A stretch of 64,000 nucleotides of DNA, taken from contig NZ_JAJAQC010000020.1 in NCBI RefSeq assembly GCF_027604915.1, positions 58,527 through 122,526 of the forward strand. The letters run 5' to 3'. The stretch's first letter is position 1, and the number at the start of each line of letters is the position of its first letter. The translations under genes and the position numbers were made by a program. The DNA comes from Streptomonospora mangrovi (GTDB lineage Bacteria; Actinomycetota; Actinomycetes; Streptosporangiales; Streptosporangiaceae). Under the pieces are notes generated by a model. That model made no database searches. It had not been told where the DNA came from and saw only the letters and a program-made list of their open reading frames with translations. Positions 32,847 through 41,465 of this stretch are shown here, in pieces.

Positions 32847-33473
32847 TCAGGGCGGGGGCAGCCCGGCGGAGAGCCGGCTGATGGCGTCGTCCAGCAGCGG
32901 CAGCAGGGGGCCGGGCGGGTCGGCCCGCAGCCACCGCCGCATGGCGGCGTGCATGGCGGCGCCGACGGCACCGGCCACCAACTGCGGGTACAGGTCCTCG
33001 GGGTCGGTGCCGGTGCGGTCGGCGACCGCACCGGCGAGCGCGTCATGGGCGGCGGCGTCGATCCGGAACAGTTCGGCTTGCAGGGCGGGCTCGGTCAGCA
33101 TCAGCCGGACACCGGCGATCCAGTGGTCGTTTGGGGTCCGCTCCCCGTCGGAGGGGCGGTCGAGGGCGACCCGCGCCCGCGCGGCGTTGCGCACGGCCGT
33201 CCAGAGGGGTTCGGAGTCGGGCCGGGCTCGCAGTTCGTCGGCGATGAGCCGCGCCCGGTCCAACTGGCGCGCGGCGATGGCCTCGCCCTTGCTCGCGAAG
33301 TAGTTGTTGAAGGTCCGAGCCGAGACGCCGACCTCGTCGGCGATGTCCTCGACCCGCACGTTGGCGTACCCGCGTTCGACGGACAGCCGGATGGCCGCCC
33401 AACTGAGCGCCATGCGGGTCCGCTGCTTCTTCCGCTCCCGGAGCCCCGGAGGGGAGGGGTCGTCGGCGTCCAT
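32847..33473 (-). CDS. TetR-family transcriptional regulator
   Basis: 208 residues; N-terminal HTH in residues 15-65 (RMALSWAAIRLSVERGYANV, then VEDIADEVGVSARTFNNYFASKGE, given as location) and an all-helical ligand domain. A palindromic AT-rich site lies 33-57 bases upstream of its start, consistent with autorepression. It probably controls the FAD monooxygenase that follows it 165 bases downstream on the same strand. Confidence 0.9.
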   Translation of the reverse strand: MDADDPSPPGLRERKKQRTRMALSWAAIRLSVERGYANVRVEDIADEVGVSARTFNNYFASKGEAIAARQLDRARLIADELRARPDSEPLWTAVRNAARARVALDRPSDGERTPNDHWIAGVRLMLTEPALQAELFRIDAAAHDALAGAVADRTGTDPEDLYPQLVAGAVGAAMHAAMRRWLRADPPGPLLPLLDDAISRLSAGLPPP

Positions 33474-33505
33474 GCGTTCACCCTACCCCAAAGTTTCCGA
33501 CCACG

Positions 33506-33530
33506 AAAAATTTCTGACTCGGAAATTTTT
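33506..33530. promoter_or_regulatory. AT-rich inverted repeat upstream of the TetR gene
   Basis: AAAAATTTC (33506-33514) and GAAATTTTT (33522-33530) are perfect 9-bp arms with a 7-base spacer. This is far richer in A/T than the surrounding DNA and is the best candidate operator for the adjacent TetR protein. TTTCCGA (33494-33500) and TCGGAAA (33519-33525) form a second, overlapping inverted repeat. Confidence 0.65.
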
Positions 33531-33580
33531 TGGCTCGCCCCGCCACCGCGAGGACACCCGGCCGGGAGGGGGCGGCGGTC

Positions 33581-34954
33581 CTAGCGGGGCACGCGGAGTT
33601 CGATCTCCGTGCCCTGGCCTGGGGCGGTGGTGACCACCGTGGTTCCGCCGAGGTCGGCGATGCGCCCGCGGATGGAGTGGGCCACTCCCATGCGGCCCTC
33701 GGCGCATGCCCGGTCCAGGCGGTCGGCGGCCATGCCGGGGCCGTCGTCGCGCACGGTCACGGCAACGGTGTCGCCCTCGTCCTCCACCAGCAGCCACACG
33801 CGGGTCTCATCGGGGCAGTGCCGCTCGACGTTGGCCAGTGCCTCGCCGACGGCGGCGTCGATCTCGGTCGCGGCGTGCTGGGGCAGCCCCACCTCCGTGG
33901 CCGGGGCCGAGACGCTGACGCGGGACGACGCGCGGCCGCGCAGCAGCGCGGCCAGGTCCTCGGTGGCGGCCGCGTGGATGCCGCCTCCACCGCCCTCGCC
34001 CGCTGCGGGCGCGCCGCTCCCCGCCCCGTCGCGCAGGTCGATCAAGGCGCGCAGCTTGGCCTCCTGCTCACCGGCCAGCCGCCCCAGTTCGGCCGCCTCT
34101 CCCCCGGCCTCGGCGCCGCGCCGCTGCACCAGGGCCAAGACCTGGAGCACCGAGTCGTGGATGGACCTCGCCAGCCGCTCCCGCTCGCGGGTGCGGGCGG
34201 CCAGTTCCACGGCCTCGGTGAAGCGCCGCTCGGCCAGGTGGGCGTAGTTGGCCATGTAGCCCACGGCGTAGCCCGCGAGCATCAGCAGCGCCACGCCGCG
34301 CGGCACGGCGGCGGTGATGGTGAGGCCCAGGGCCAGGCGCACGCAGATGTCCACCACCCCGTGGCCGAGGGCCACGCCCAGCGCCCAGCGGCGACCGCCG
34401 ATCACGGCGGCGGCCAGCGCCGCCCCGGCGAACCAGGTGGTGGTCAGCGGCGGCCCCATCCGCAGGTAGCCCGGCTCCACCACCAGCGCGGTGGCCGCCA
34501 GGCAGCCGAACGTCAGGGCGAGGTCGGCGGCCAGCAGCCCCCACGCGCGGCGCGGCGGGTTGGGGCGGGCGTAGAGGTAGGCCGAACCGGCGGTCCAGGC
34601 GGCCATCACCACCAGCACGGCGCACGCGCCCAAGGGGTGGGCCAGCAGGTCGCGGTGCTGCACCACCAGCACCACGGCGTAGACCAGCGACGCCACGCGG
34701 AACACGGCGATGGCGCGCCACAGGGGCGCGGTGAACCCGGGGCGCGCGGCGGTGGCGGATCCGGTCGGCCCCGCCGATCCCGTGAACGCCGAGCCGGAGG
34801 ACGCCGAATCCGAGGCCGCCGACGCCGCTCCCGGCCACCACCGCCCTGGCTTCAGCCATGCCCCCGGCCCTGACCCCCGCGCACTCGCGGAACCGGAGGA
34901 CGCGGTGCCGGAGGACGCCGCGTGCGCGGCCTGCGGCCGGGTGGTGTCTGTCAT
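33581..34954 (-). CDS. Two-component sensor histidine kinase (MacS-like)
   Basis: Membrane sensor, 457 residues. A Gly/Ser/Ala-rich N-terminal 75 residues precede about six membrane spans (residues 80-230). The HisKA_3 dimerisation helix has the phospho-acceptor His in RERERLARSIHDSVLQVLAL near residue 250, and the HATPase domain has ALANVERHC (N box) and VRDDGPGM (G1). Class matches NarL-type response regulators. It is the last gene of a minus-strand cluster (hydrolase, membrane protein, kinase). No response regulator is adjacent; the regulator at 23.6 kb is the likely partner. Confidence 0.88.
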   Translation of the reverse strand: MTDTTRPQAAHAASSGTASSGSASARGSGPGAWLKPGRWWPGAASAASDSASSGSAFTGSAGPTGSATAARPGFTAPLWRAIAVFRVASLVYAVVLVVQHRDLLAHPLGACAVLVVMAAWTAGSAYLYARPNPPRRAWGLLAADLALTFGCLAATALVVEPGYLRMGPPLTTTWFAGAALAAAVIGGRRWALGVALGHGVVDICVRLALGLTITAAVPRGVALLMLAGYAVGYMANYAHLAERRFTEAVELAARTRERERLARSIHDSVLQVLALVQRRGAEAGGEAAELGRLAGEQEAKLRALIDLRDGAGSGAPAAGEGGGGGIHAAATEDLAALLRGRASSRVSVSAPATEVGLPQHAATEIDAAVGEALANVERHCPDETRVWLLVEDEGDTVAVTVRDDGPGMAADRLDRACAEGRMGVAHSIRGRIADLGGTTVVTTAPGQGTEIELRVPR

Positions 34955-34987
34955 CAGGGCTGCCGAGGGGTGCGGTGCCGCCGGGCG

Positions 34988-35884
34988 TCAGACCACGGCG
35001 CCGTCGTCGGGCCCGTGGTCGCCCGGCGGGCGGTCGCCCATGCGCACGACCAGCACCACGAAGCCCGCGATGAACGCCGCCACGGCGAGGAACGCCACCC
35101 ACCCGGGCAGGGACACGCCCAGCAGCATCGAGCCCAGCAGCACCAGCGGCCCGCCGAACAGGCCGCCCCAGGACAGCCGGCTCACGAGGTCGCCCCGGGG
35201 CAGGGGCGGCGGCGGGGGCGGGACGTAGTGGTCCTGGGGCTCGGCGTTCTGGGCCGGGCGGACGATCCGGGCGCGCGGTTCGTCGTCGTCATCCGGGTCG
35301 GGCTCGGGCTCGCGGGTGTCGAGCAGGTCGCCCGGGTCGGGCACGGAGCCCCGGTCGCGGCCCCGCCCCCGGCCGCGGTCGTCGTCGGCTGCGGCGCGCT
35401 CCTCCGCCGAGAGGTTCTCGGCGTCGGGCCAGTGCGGGGTGTCGCCGCCCCGGCCGCCGTCGTCGTAGAAGCGGGCGACGAGGTCGGCCCACACGTCGTC
35501 GTCATCCCCGGCGGTGCCGCGCGCGGGGTCGGCGGCGGCCGGGCCGGGGCCCGGAGCCGCCTCGGCGGGCTCGCCGCCCCCGGCCGATCCGCCGGAGTCG
35601 GCGGCGGCCGCGCCCCGCTCGGAGCGGTGCTGCTCCAGGTCGGGCAGTTCGGCCCGCAGGATCTCGGCGGCGGCGGCGCGCTGGCGGGCGTCGACGTAGA
35701 GGTGGTCGGTGGGCGGGTCGTCGAGGGCGTCGGCGGACTCCAGCGCGCCGTCCAGCGGCATGGCGTAGGCCGCGATGCCCGAGCGCCGCAGCGCGTCGAG
35801 CATGAGGTCGGCCAGGGCGGGCGGGAGCAGGATGAGCGGGACATAGGTGTCCGCGAGCAGGCCGTTGCCGCGGCGGTGCGTCAT
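34988..35884 (-). CDS. Hypothetical membrane-anchored protein
   Basis: 298 residues, no confident family. The N-terminal 75 residues look like a small folded domain (TYVPLILLPPALADLMLDAL, then IAAYAMPL and DHLYVDARQR). A long acidic, Pro/Gly-rich middle follows (PDPDDDDEPRARI, YVPPPPPPLPRG). The C-terminus has two hydrophobic spans (LVLLGSMLLGVSL and VAFLAVAAFIAGFVVLVV). The ATG at 35884 overlaps the hydrolase stop (ATGA). Its place between a hydrolase and a sensor kinase suggests an envelope role, which is only inference. Confidence 0.75.
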   Translation of the reverse strand: MTHRRGNGLLADTYVPLILLPPALADLMLDALRRSGIAAYAMPLDGALESADALDDPPTDHLYVDARQRAAAAEILRAELPDLEQHRSERGAAAADSGGSAGGGEPAEAAPGPGPAAADPARGTAGDDDDVWADLVARFYDDGGRGGDTPHWPDAENLSAEERAAADDDRGRGRGRDRGSVPDPGDLLDTREPEPDPDDDDEPRARIVRPAQNAEPQDHYVPPPPPPLPRGDLVSRLSWGGLFGGPLVLLGSMLLGVSLPGWVAFLAVAAFIAGFVVLVVRMGDRPPGDHGPDDGAVV

Positions 35885-36654
35885 CGCTTCGTCCCTTCCC
35901 CGCTCCTGCTGTGCTCGCGGACGAACGCGAGGCTTCCCTCGAAGATGGTCGAGGCGTCGTAGTCCAGGGTGGCCACGTGGTAGCTGTTGTCCAGGGAGTG
36001 GACGCGCAGCTCGGCGTTGACCGCCCTACTGGTGAGGATACGCAGACTCCGGGGCCCGACGACATGGTCCTGGGGACTTCGGTAGGCCAGGACGGGGGCG
36101 GTGATGGCCGCGAGGTCGCGTTTGGTGTCGCGCCACAGCTTCGGGAGTGTCGCGGCGGCGGCCGTGGGCACCTTGTCATAGGAGCCTTCGCCCACGCCGG
36201 GCTTCTTGATGTCCTCGCCGATGCTGTCGGTGGTGGGCAGGATCCGCGCCAGGGCGGGGGCCACCAGCAGCAGCCAGTTCTCCAGGGCGAGGGACGGGTT
36301 GACCACCACCACCCCGCACACCTTGTCGGGGTGCAGCTCGGCCAGGCGCAGGGCGAGCGTGCCGCCCATGGACAGCCCCATGACGAAGACCGTGTGGCAG
36401 GACTCGTGCAGCCGCAGCAGCGCGTCCTCCACGGTGGCCAGCCACTCGGTGCTGGTGGTGGCGGCCATCTCCTGCCAGGTGGTGCCGTGGCCGGGCAGTA
36501 GCGGCAGGTCGACGGTGAGCCCCTCCTCGCCGAGGTACTGGGCCCACGGGCGCAGCGAGGCCGGGCTTCCGGTGAAGCCGTGGCAGAGCAGAACGCCCAC
36601 CCCGGCGCCGTCGCCGTCGCAGCGGTAGGGTTCGGCGCCCGGGACAGGCAGCAT
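35881..36654 (-). CDS. Alpha/beta-hydrolase, carboxylesterase/monoacylglycerol lipase type
   Basis: Serine hydrolase, 257 residues, probably cytoplasmic. HGFTGSP forms the oxyanion region, GLSMGGT near residue 105 holds the nucleophile Ser, and the Asp (SPQDHVVG) and His (NSYHVATLD) of the triad are visible. It resembles bacterial Est30-like carboxylesterases. I start at ATG 36654 (MLPVPGAE) because GAGGAG lies five bases upstream; an in-frame start six codons earlier overlaps that site. First gene of a three-gene minus operon with the membrane protein and sensor kinase. Confidence 0.88.
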   Translation of the reverse strand: MLPVPGAEPYRCDGDGAGVGVLLCHGFTGSPASLRPWAQYLGEEGLTVDLPLLPGHGTTWQEMAATTSTEWLATVEDALLRLHESCHTVFVMGLSMGGTLALRLAELHPDKVCGVVVVNPSLALENWLLLVAPALARILPTTDSIGEDIKKPGVGEGSYDKVPTAAAATLPKLWRDTKRDLAAITAPVLAYRSPQDHVVGPRSLRILTSRAVNAELRVHSLDNSYHVATLDYDASTIFEGSLAFVREHSRSGEGTKR

Positions 36655-36957
36655 GAGGACTCCTCGGCTCAAGGATGCGCGTATGACCCGACTTTACGAA
36701 ATTAGTACGCGCCGCGCGTCCCCGCCTACCCCCGGCCGTGTACGGCCTCGCGCCCGTGGTGGCGGGGGTGGCCGGACCGGGCGGAGGGCGCCGCGCGGGA
36801 CCGCCCACCGTTCCTACCTGCGGGTAACTTTTCCCGATATTGGTAGTCGGTCGCCGACGATGGGAAGATGACCACGATTGTTCGTGGAAGCGTTCGTGGA
36901 AGCGGGAAGACCGACGCGGCGGGAACGCCACGGCGCGGCCCGCGTGTCCGAGGGTGA

Positions 36958-37854
36958 GTGCCGGTGTTCTATTGGGTGGTCAAGGCGATTCTGGGCCCCG
37001 TGCTCGCGGTGCTGTGGCAGCCGCGCGCCGAGGGCGTCGAGAACGTGCCCCGGCAGGGTCCGGCGATCATGGTGAGCAACCACCTGTCGTTCTCCGACCA
37101 CTTCTTCGGCCCGCTGCCGCTCCCGCGCAAGATCACCTTCCTGGCCAAGGCGGAGTACTTCACCGGCACCGGCCCCAAGGGCCTGATCAGCCGGCTGTTC
37201 TTCACCGGGGTCGGCCAGATCCCCATCGACCGCTCGGGCGGCAAGGCCAGCGAGGCGGCGCTGCGCACCGGGCTGAAGGTGCTCAAGCAAGGCAAGCTGC
37301 TGGGCATCTACCCGGAGGGCACCCGCTCCCCTGACGGCCGGCTGTACCGGGGCCGCACGGGCGTGGCCCGCCTGGTCCTGGAGTCCAAGGCGCCGGTGGT
37401 CCCCATGGCCATGATCAACGTCGACAAGATCATGCCGCCCGGCCGCACCATCCCCCGGCTGGGCATCCGGCCCAAGGTCGTGTTCGGCAAGCCGCTGGAC
37501 TTCTCGCGCTACTACGGCATGGAGAAGGACCCCCGCGTGCTTCGGGCCATCACCGACGAGATCATGTACGCGCTGATGGAGCTGTCCGGCCAGGAGTACG
37601 TGGACCGCTACGCGCAGTCGGTCAAGGCCGAACTCGCGGCGGCGGCCAAGGAGGAGCGCAAGGAGCAGCACGCCGACGAGAAGCAGCGCCGGCGCGCGGA
37701 GCGGGCCGAGCGCAAGGAGCGCCGCAAGGCCGAGCGCGCCCGCAAGAAGGAGTCGGGCAAGGCGGAGAAGGGCGCGGCGGGCGGCGAGGCCGACACCGAC
37801 CCCGAGGGCGTGCCGGGTTCGGCCACCGACGAGACGCCGGGGACCGCCGCCTAG
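36958..37854 (+). CDS. plsC: 1-acyl-sn-glycerol-3-phosphate acyltransferase
   Basis: Adds the second acyl chain to lysophosphatidic acid at the membrane. The 298-residue protein has one hydrophobic N-terminal segment, the catalytic HX4D motif NHLSFSDHF near residue 42, and the substrate-binding GIYPEGTRS near residue 118. The C-terminal 80 residues are a highly charged Lys/Arg/Glu helix (EKQRRRAERAERKERRK), unusual for PlsC and perhaps membrane- or nucleic-acid-binding. GTG start at 36958 with AGGG upstream. Corresponds in position to M. tuberculosis Rv2182c. Confidence 0.9.
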   Translation: MPVFYWVVKAILGPVLAVLWQPRAEGVENVPRQGPAIMVSNHLSFSDHFFGPLPLPRKITFLAKAEYFTGTGPKGLISRLFFTGVGQIPIDRSGGKASEAALRTGLKVLKQGKLLGIYPEGTRSPDGRLYRGRTGVARLVLESKAPVVPMAMINVDKIMPPGRTIPRLGIRPKVVFGKPLDFSRYYGMEKDPRVLRAITDEIMYALMELSGQEYVDRYAQSVKAELAAAAKEERKEQHADEKQRRRAERAERKERRKAERARKKESGKAEKGAAGGEADTDPEGVPGSATDETPGTAA

Positions 37855-37872
37855 GGACCGCCCCCCGGTCCC
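37854..37872 (+). terminator. Hairpin at the plsC stop codon
   Basis: 7-bp stem GGGACCG / CGGTCCC with a five-base loop, starting in the stop codon. Confidence 0.5.
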
Positions 37873-38425
37873 CGTCCTCGCCCTCCGGCGCCGCCGCGTC
37901 GCCGACCTCATAGGGATCACGCGGATCGGCGGTCCGGCGGTCTGGGCGGCCACCCGCCCGGGCCTTCCGACGTTCCTCCGCCAGGCCGCGCGCCTCCCGC
38001 GCGGCCTGCCGCCGGTGCGTGACGGGTGGGGCGACCGGCTGTCCGGGCCGACGGCCGTCCCGTGGGTACAGCGCCTCTCCCCCGCCGCGCACGTGGACGC
38101 GACATCTCCGGCATCTCCCCGCAAACCCGCGCAAGACTTCCACAAGCTTTCCCTTCCGAGTGCACGTCGGCGGTCGGCGGCCTTCCCCAGCTCAGGCGCC
38201 CGCACGCCGTCGCCCAGCGCTTCTGATTCGCCACGCTTCGGCGTACAGCCACGTCACGCCCCCCTCGGTCTCCTCGGCACCCCGGGCTCAGGACGCGACC
38301 CGCCCTTCGTAGGGGCATTCCCAAGCCTCCTCCGGCTTGTTACATTCGCCACAGCGCAAGAGTTTTCCGCAATTACATTGAAAACGACGGCGCCGCTTGA
38401 GTCCCCCATTTCGCCCGGAGGCGTG
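37873..38425. other. Intergenic region upstream of the amylase gene
   Basis: About 550 bases with no supported gene. The last 90 bases are richer in A/T and contain inverted repeat GTTTTC (38362-38367) / GAAAAC (38380-38385), a possible operator, as well as GGAGG (38417-38421) as ribosome-binding site. No clear promoter hexamers were found. Confidence 0.45.
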
Positions 38426-40366
38426 ATGAAGCAACCACCACGACTCGGCGCGGCGGCGGTCTCCGCCGTCCTCATCGCCACCGCGGCGGCGGCCCTCACC
38501 GCGTGGCCCGGCGCGGCCGCCGCCGACCGCGACTCCGACCCCGCACCCCGGCCCCCGTCTTCCGCCGCCGATGCCCCTGCGGCCGCCCCTGCCGCCGACA
38601 GCGGCGGCACCGCCGCCCAGGCCAACGGCGACGTCATCGTCCACCTCTTCCAGTGGCGCTGGGAGTCCGTCGCACAGGAGTGCGAGGACGTCCTGGGCCC
38701 CAACGGCTACGGCGCCGTGCAGGTGTCGCCGCCCCAGGAGCACGTCGTCCTGGCGGAGGAGGAGCACCCCTGGTGGCAGGACTACCAGCCGGTCTCCTAC
38801 TCCGTCGACAACACCCGGCGCGGCACCCGCGCCGACTTCGCCGACATGGTGGCGCGCTGCCGCGACGCCGGGGTGAGGATCTACGTCGACGCCGTCGTCA
38901 ACCACATGACCGGCACGGGCTCCATCGGCAGCGGCCCCGGCAGCGCCGGGAGCACCTACGCCAAGTACGACTACCCGGCGGTGCCCTACGGCGACGGCGA
39001 CTTCGGCGACTGCCGCCGCGACGTCGCCGACTGGACCGATCCCGCCGAGGTGCAGGGCTGCGAACTCCTGGCCCTCTCCGACCTGGACACCGGCTCGGCG
39101 CACGTGCGCGGCGCGATCGCCGACTACCTCAACGACCTGGTCGGGCTCGGCGTCGCCGGGTTCCGCGTCGACGCCGCCAAGCACGTGCCCGCCGAGGACC
39201 TGGCCGCGATCTACGCCCGCCTGGACGAGGTGCCCGGCTACGGCGGGCGGCCCTACGTCTTCCAGGAGGTGCTGGACGGCGGCGGCCCGGAGTCCATCCG
39301 GCCGCCCGGCTACACCCACCTGGGCGACGTCATCGACGACCGCTACCACAGCCGGGTCGGCGCGCAGATCCGCGACGGCCGGCTGGGCGACGTGCTGGAG
39401 ACCGTCCGCACGGGCATGGCGGTGGAGTCCGACCAGGCCGTGGTGTTCGTCGACAACCACGACACCCAGCGCTCCGCCCCCTCCATCAGCTACCAGGCCA
39501 TGGGCCAGCGCCACGTGCTGGGCCAGGCGCTCACCCTCGCCCAGCCCTACGGCACGCCCAAGGTGATGTCGAGCTACCGGTTCGACTCCTCCGACCAGGG
39601 GCCGCCCACCACCGGCACCGAGGCGGGCAACCCGGCCGGAGCCCTCACCGCGCCCACCGACTGCTCCGGCGAGCGGTGGTTCTGCGAGCACCGCGACCTG
39701 AACGCCATGCCGACCTTCGCCAACGCCGTGGGCGACGCCCCGGTCGTGGAGCGGGCCGAGGACGGCGCGGCGCGGATCGCCTTCGACCGGGGCGAGCGCG
39801 GGTTCGCCGCGTTCAACGCCGGAGGGTCGGCGTGGACGCTCACCTCGGCCACCGGCCTGCCCGACGGCCGCTACTGCGACGTCGCCAACGGGACGATCGG
39901 CCCGGACGGCTCCTGCGACTCGGCGGGGTACGCGGTGTCGGAGGGCGAGGTCACGGTGACCGTGCCGCCCAACGGGGCCGTCGCCCTGCACGTGGACGCG
40001 CTGTGCGCCGAGGGCGCGCCGTGCGCCGAGGACGGCGGACCGCCGGACGAGGAGTGCGCGAACGTCACGGCCGCGTTCAGCGTCCGGGCGCAGACCTGGT
40101 ACGGGCAGGACGTGCGCGTCGTCGGGTCGGTCCCGGCCCTGGGGTCGTGGGACCCGCAGCGCGGGGTGCGGCTGGCCACGGACGAGGACACCTATCCGAC
40201 GTGGCGCGGCGAGGTGGACCTGCCCGAGGGCACCGCGTTCGAGTACAAGCTGGTGAAGGTCGCCCCCGACGGCGCCGTGGAGTGGGAGTCGGGCGCCAAC
40301 CGCGCGGCGGCCGTCGACTCCCCCGACGCCGAGTGCGTGCAGGCGTTCACGGGCGAGTGGCGCTAG
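38426..40366 (+). CDS. Secreted alpha-amylase (GH13) with C-terminal starch-binding domain
   Basis: Exported endo-hydrolase of starch, 646 residues. A signal peptide (MKQPPRLGAAAVSAVLIATA, cleavage after AAAA near residue 33) is followed by an Ala/Pro linker, then the catalytic barrel starting DVIVHLFQWRWESVAQEC. Conserved GH13 regions: DAVVNHMTG, GFRVDAAKH (nucleophile Asp), VFQEVLDGG (acid Glu) and FVDNHDTQR. The last 95 residues form a CBM20 starch-binding domain (VVGSVPALGSWDPQRGV). Related to the Streptomyces alpha-amylases. Monocistronic, with a terminator at 40382. Supplies maltose/glucose that the nearby glucokinase could use. Confidence 0.95.
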   Translation: MKQPPRLGAAAVSAVLIATAAAALTAWPGAAAADRDSDPAPRPPSSAADAPAAAPAADSGGTAAQANGDVIVHLFQWRWESVAQECEDVLGPNGYGAVQVSPPQEHVVLAEEEHPWWQDYQPVSYSVDNTRRGTRADFADMVARCRDAGVRIYVDAVVNHMTGTGSIGSGPGSAGSTYAKYDYPAVPYGDGDFGDCRRDVADWTDPAEVQGCELLALSDLDTGSAHVRGAIADYLNDLVGLGVAGFRVDAAKHVPAEDLAAIYARLDEVPGYGGRPYVFQEVLDGGGPESIRPPGYTHLGDVIDDRYHSRVGAQIRDGRLGDVLETVRTGMAVESDQAVVFVDNHDTQRSAPSISYQAMGQRHVLGQALTLAQPYGTPKVMSSYRFDSSDQGPPTTGTEAGNPAGALTAPTDCSGERWFCEHRDLNAMPTFANAVGDAPVVERAEDGAARIAFDRGERGFAAFNAGGSAWTLTSATGLPDGRYCDVANGTIGPDGSCDSAGYAVSEGEVTVTVPPNGAVALHVDALCAEGAPCAEDGGPPDEECANVTAAFSVRAQTWYGQDVRVVGSVPALGSWDPQRGVRLATDEDTYPTWRGEVDLPEGTAFEYKLVKVAPDGAVEWESGANRAAAVDSPDAECVQAFTGEWR

Positions 40367-40381
40367 CCGCCGCACGCGCGG

Positions 40382-40415
40382 GCGGTCCCGGCCGGGAGTG
40401 GCCGGACGGGACCGC
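40382..40415 (+). terminator. Terminator after the amylase gene
   Basis: GCGGTCCC / GGGACCGC stem with an inner GGCC/GGCC pair, 15 bases after the stop. Confidence 0.6.
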
Positions 40416-40510
40416 TTCCGGCTGCCGGTTCGGATTGCGCGGATGGTGCGGGCTGCGGCGGCTCAGGCGGCGGTTCGCGCGGCGGATTCGCCCGCGGCTC
40501 GGTCGGCGGT

Positions 40511-41227
40511 TCACGTGTCGCCGTGGAGGGTGATGTCGGCGAGCACCGGCCGGTGGTCGCTGGCGGCGGCCATGTCGTCGGGGTCGGCCAGGTCCACGGG
40601 CACCCCCGCGCGCCGCACGTGCACGTCGCCGGAGGTGAACACCCCGTCGATGCGGGTGCGCGGGCGGCGCGAGGTGAAGGTGTCGGCCGCGCCCCAAGGG
40701 TGCTCCCCGGCCGCGTCGTGCATGACGGCGGTGATCAGCCGCCAGGCCGACCCGTCGGGCGGGCAGTTGACGTCGGCCGCCAGCACGTAGGGGCCGGGGT
40801 TCTCGGCGGCGAAGGCGCCGAGATGGTCCAGCGCCTCCCCGGCGTGGTGCAGCCGCGCCCCGGGGTGCAGGTCGAGGTGGGTGCAGCCGACGAGCAGCGG
40901 GTTGCCGTCGATCTTGAGCGCCGCCATGGACAGCGTGCGGGTGTGCATGGCGGGGTACTGGCGCAGGACGCGGTGGCCGATGCGGCGGACCTCGATCCCC
41001 GGGCGGCACAGGATCGCCAGGCCGCCGGTGCGTCGGCTGATGGCGGGGACCATGCCGGTGGCGCGGTCGAGTTCGCGCCGCTTGGCCCGCCAGCCGAGCA
41101 GGCGCGGCGCCTCCTGGAGGCACACGATGTCGGGGTCGCAGGCGTTGATCACCCGCGCCACGGCGTCCGGGTCGTCGCGCAGAGCGCGCACGTTGTAGCT
41201 GAGCACGCGAAGGTCCGAGTTCGACAC
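40511..41227 (-). CDS. Endonuclease/exonuclease/phosphatase family protein
   Basis: Metal-dependent phosphodiesterase fold, 238 residues, no signal peptide. Motifs: VLSYNVRAL at the start, DIVCLQEAPRL (metal Glu), VGCTHLDLHPG (catalytic His), AADVNCPP (Asp/Asn pair), IDGVFTSG and SDHRPVLADI at the C-terminus. Substrate could be nucleic acid, a phosphoinositide or sphingomyelin-like lipid; sequence does not decide. GTG start at 41227, six bases after TAGGGA, which could be a leaderless -10 or a weak ribosome-binding site. Confidence 0.87.
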   Translation of the reverse strand: MSNSDLRVLSYNVRALRDDPDAVARVINACDPDIVCLQEAPRLLGWRAKRRELDRATGMVPAISRRTGGLAILCRPGIEVRRIGHRVLRQYPAMHTRTLSMAALKIDGNPLLVGCTHLDLHPGARLHHAGEALDHLGAFAAENPGPYVLAADVNCPPDGSAWRLITAVMHDAAGEHPWGAADTFTSRRPRTRIDGVFTSGDVHVRRAGVPVDLADPDDMAAASDHRPVLADITLHGDT

Positions 41228-41465
41228 ATCGTGTCCCTACCCTTCTGCGCCGCGTCAATCGCCGCCGACTGCGAGCGTTGGCAGGCACCCCCCGCCGATG
41301 GCGGCCGCCGCGGCGACTGTCGGCGCAGGTCGGACGCGCTTCGGGGCGGCAGGGGCGGGCGCGGGGCGCCGTCGGCGGCGGTCCGCCCGGCACCGACCAG
41401 GCCACCGTGAACCGGCGACCGCCCGCCCGAACCCGCGCCCGACCTCGGCGCCCCCGACGCGGCCT

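Noticed and set aside
31026..33473. A polyketide or antibiotic biosynthetic cluster around the FAD monooxygenase
   Set aside because: Only the hydroxylase and its TetR gene are present; neighbours are housekeeping genes and no PKS, NRPS or transporter is seen.
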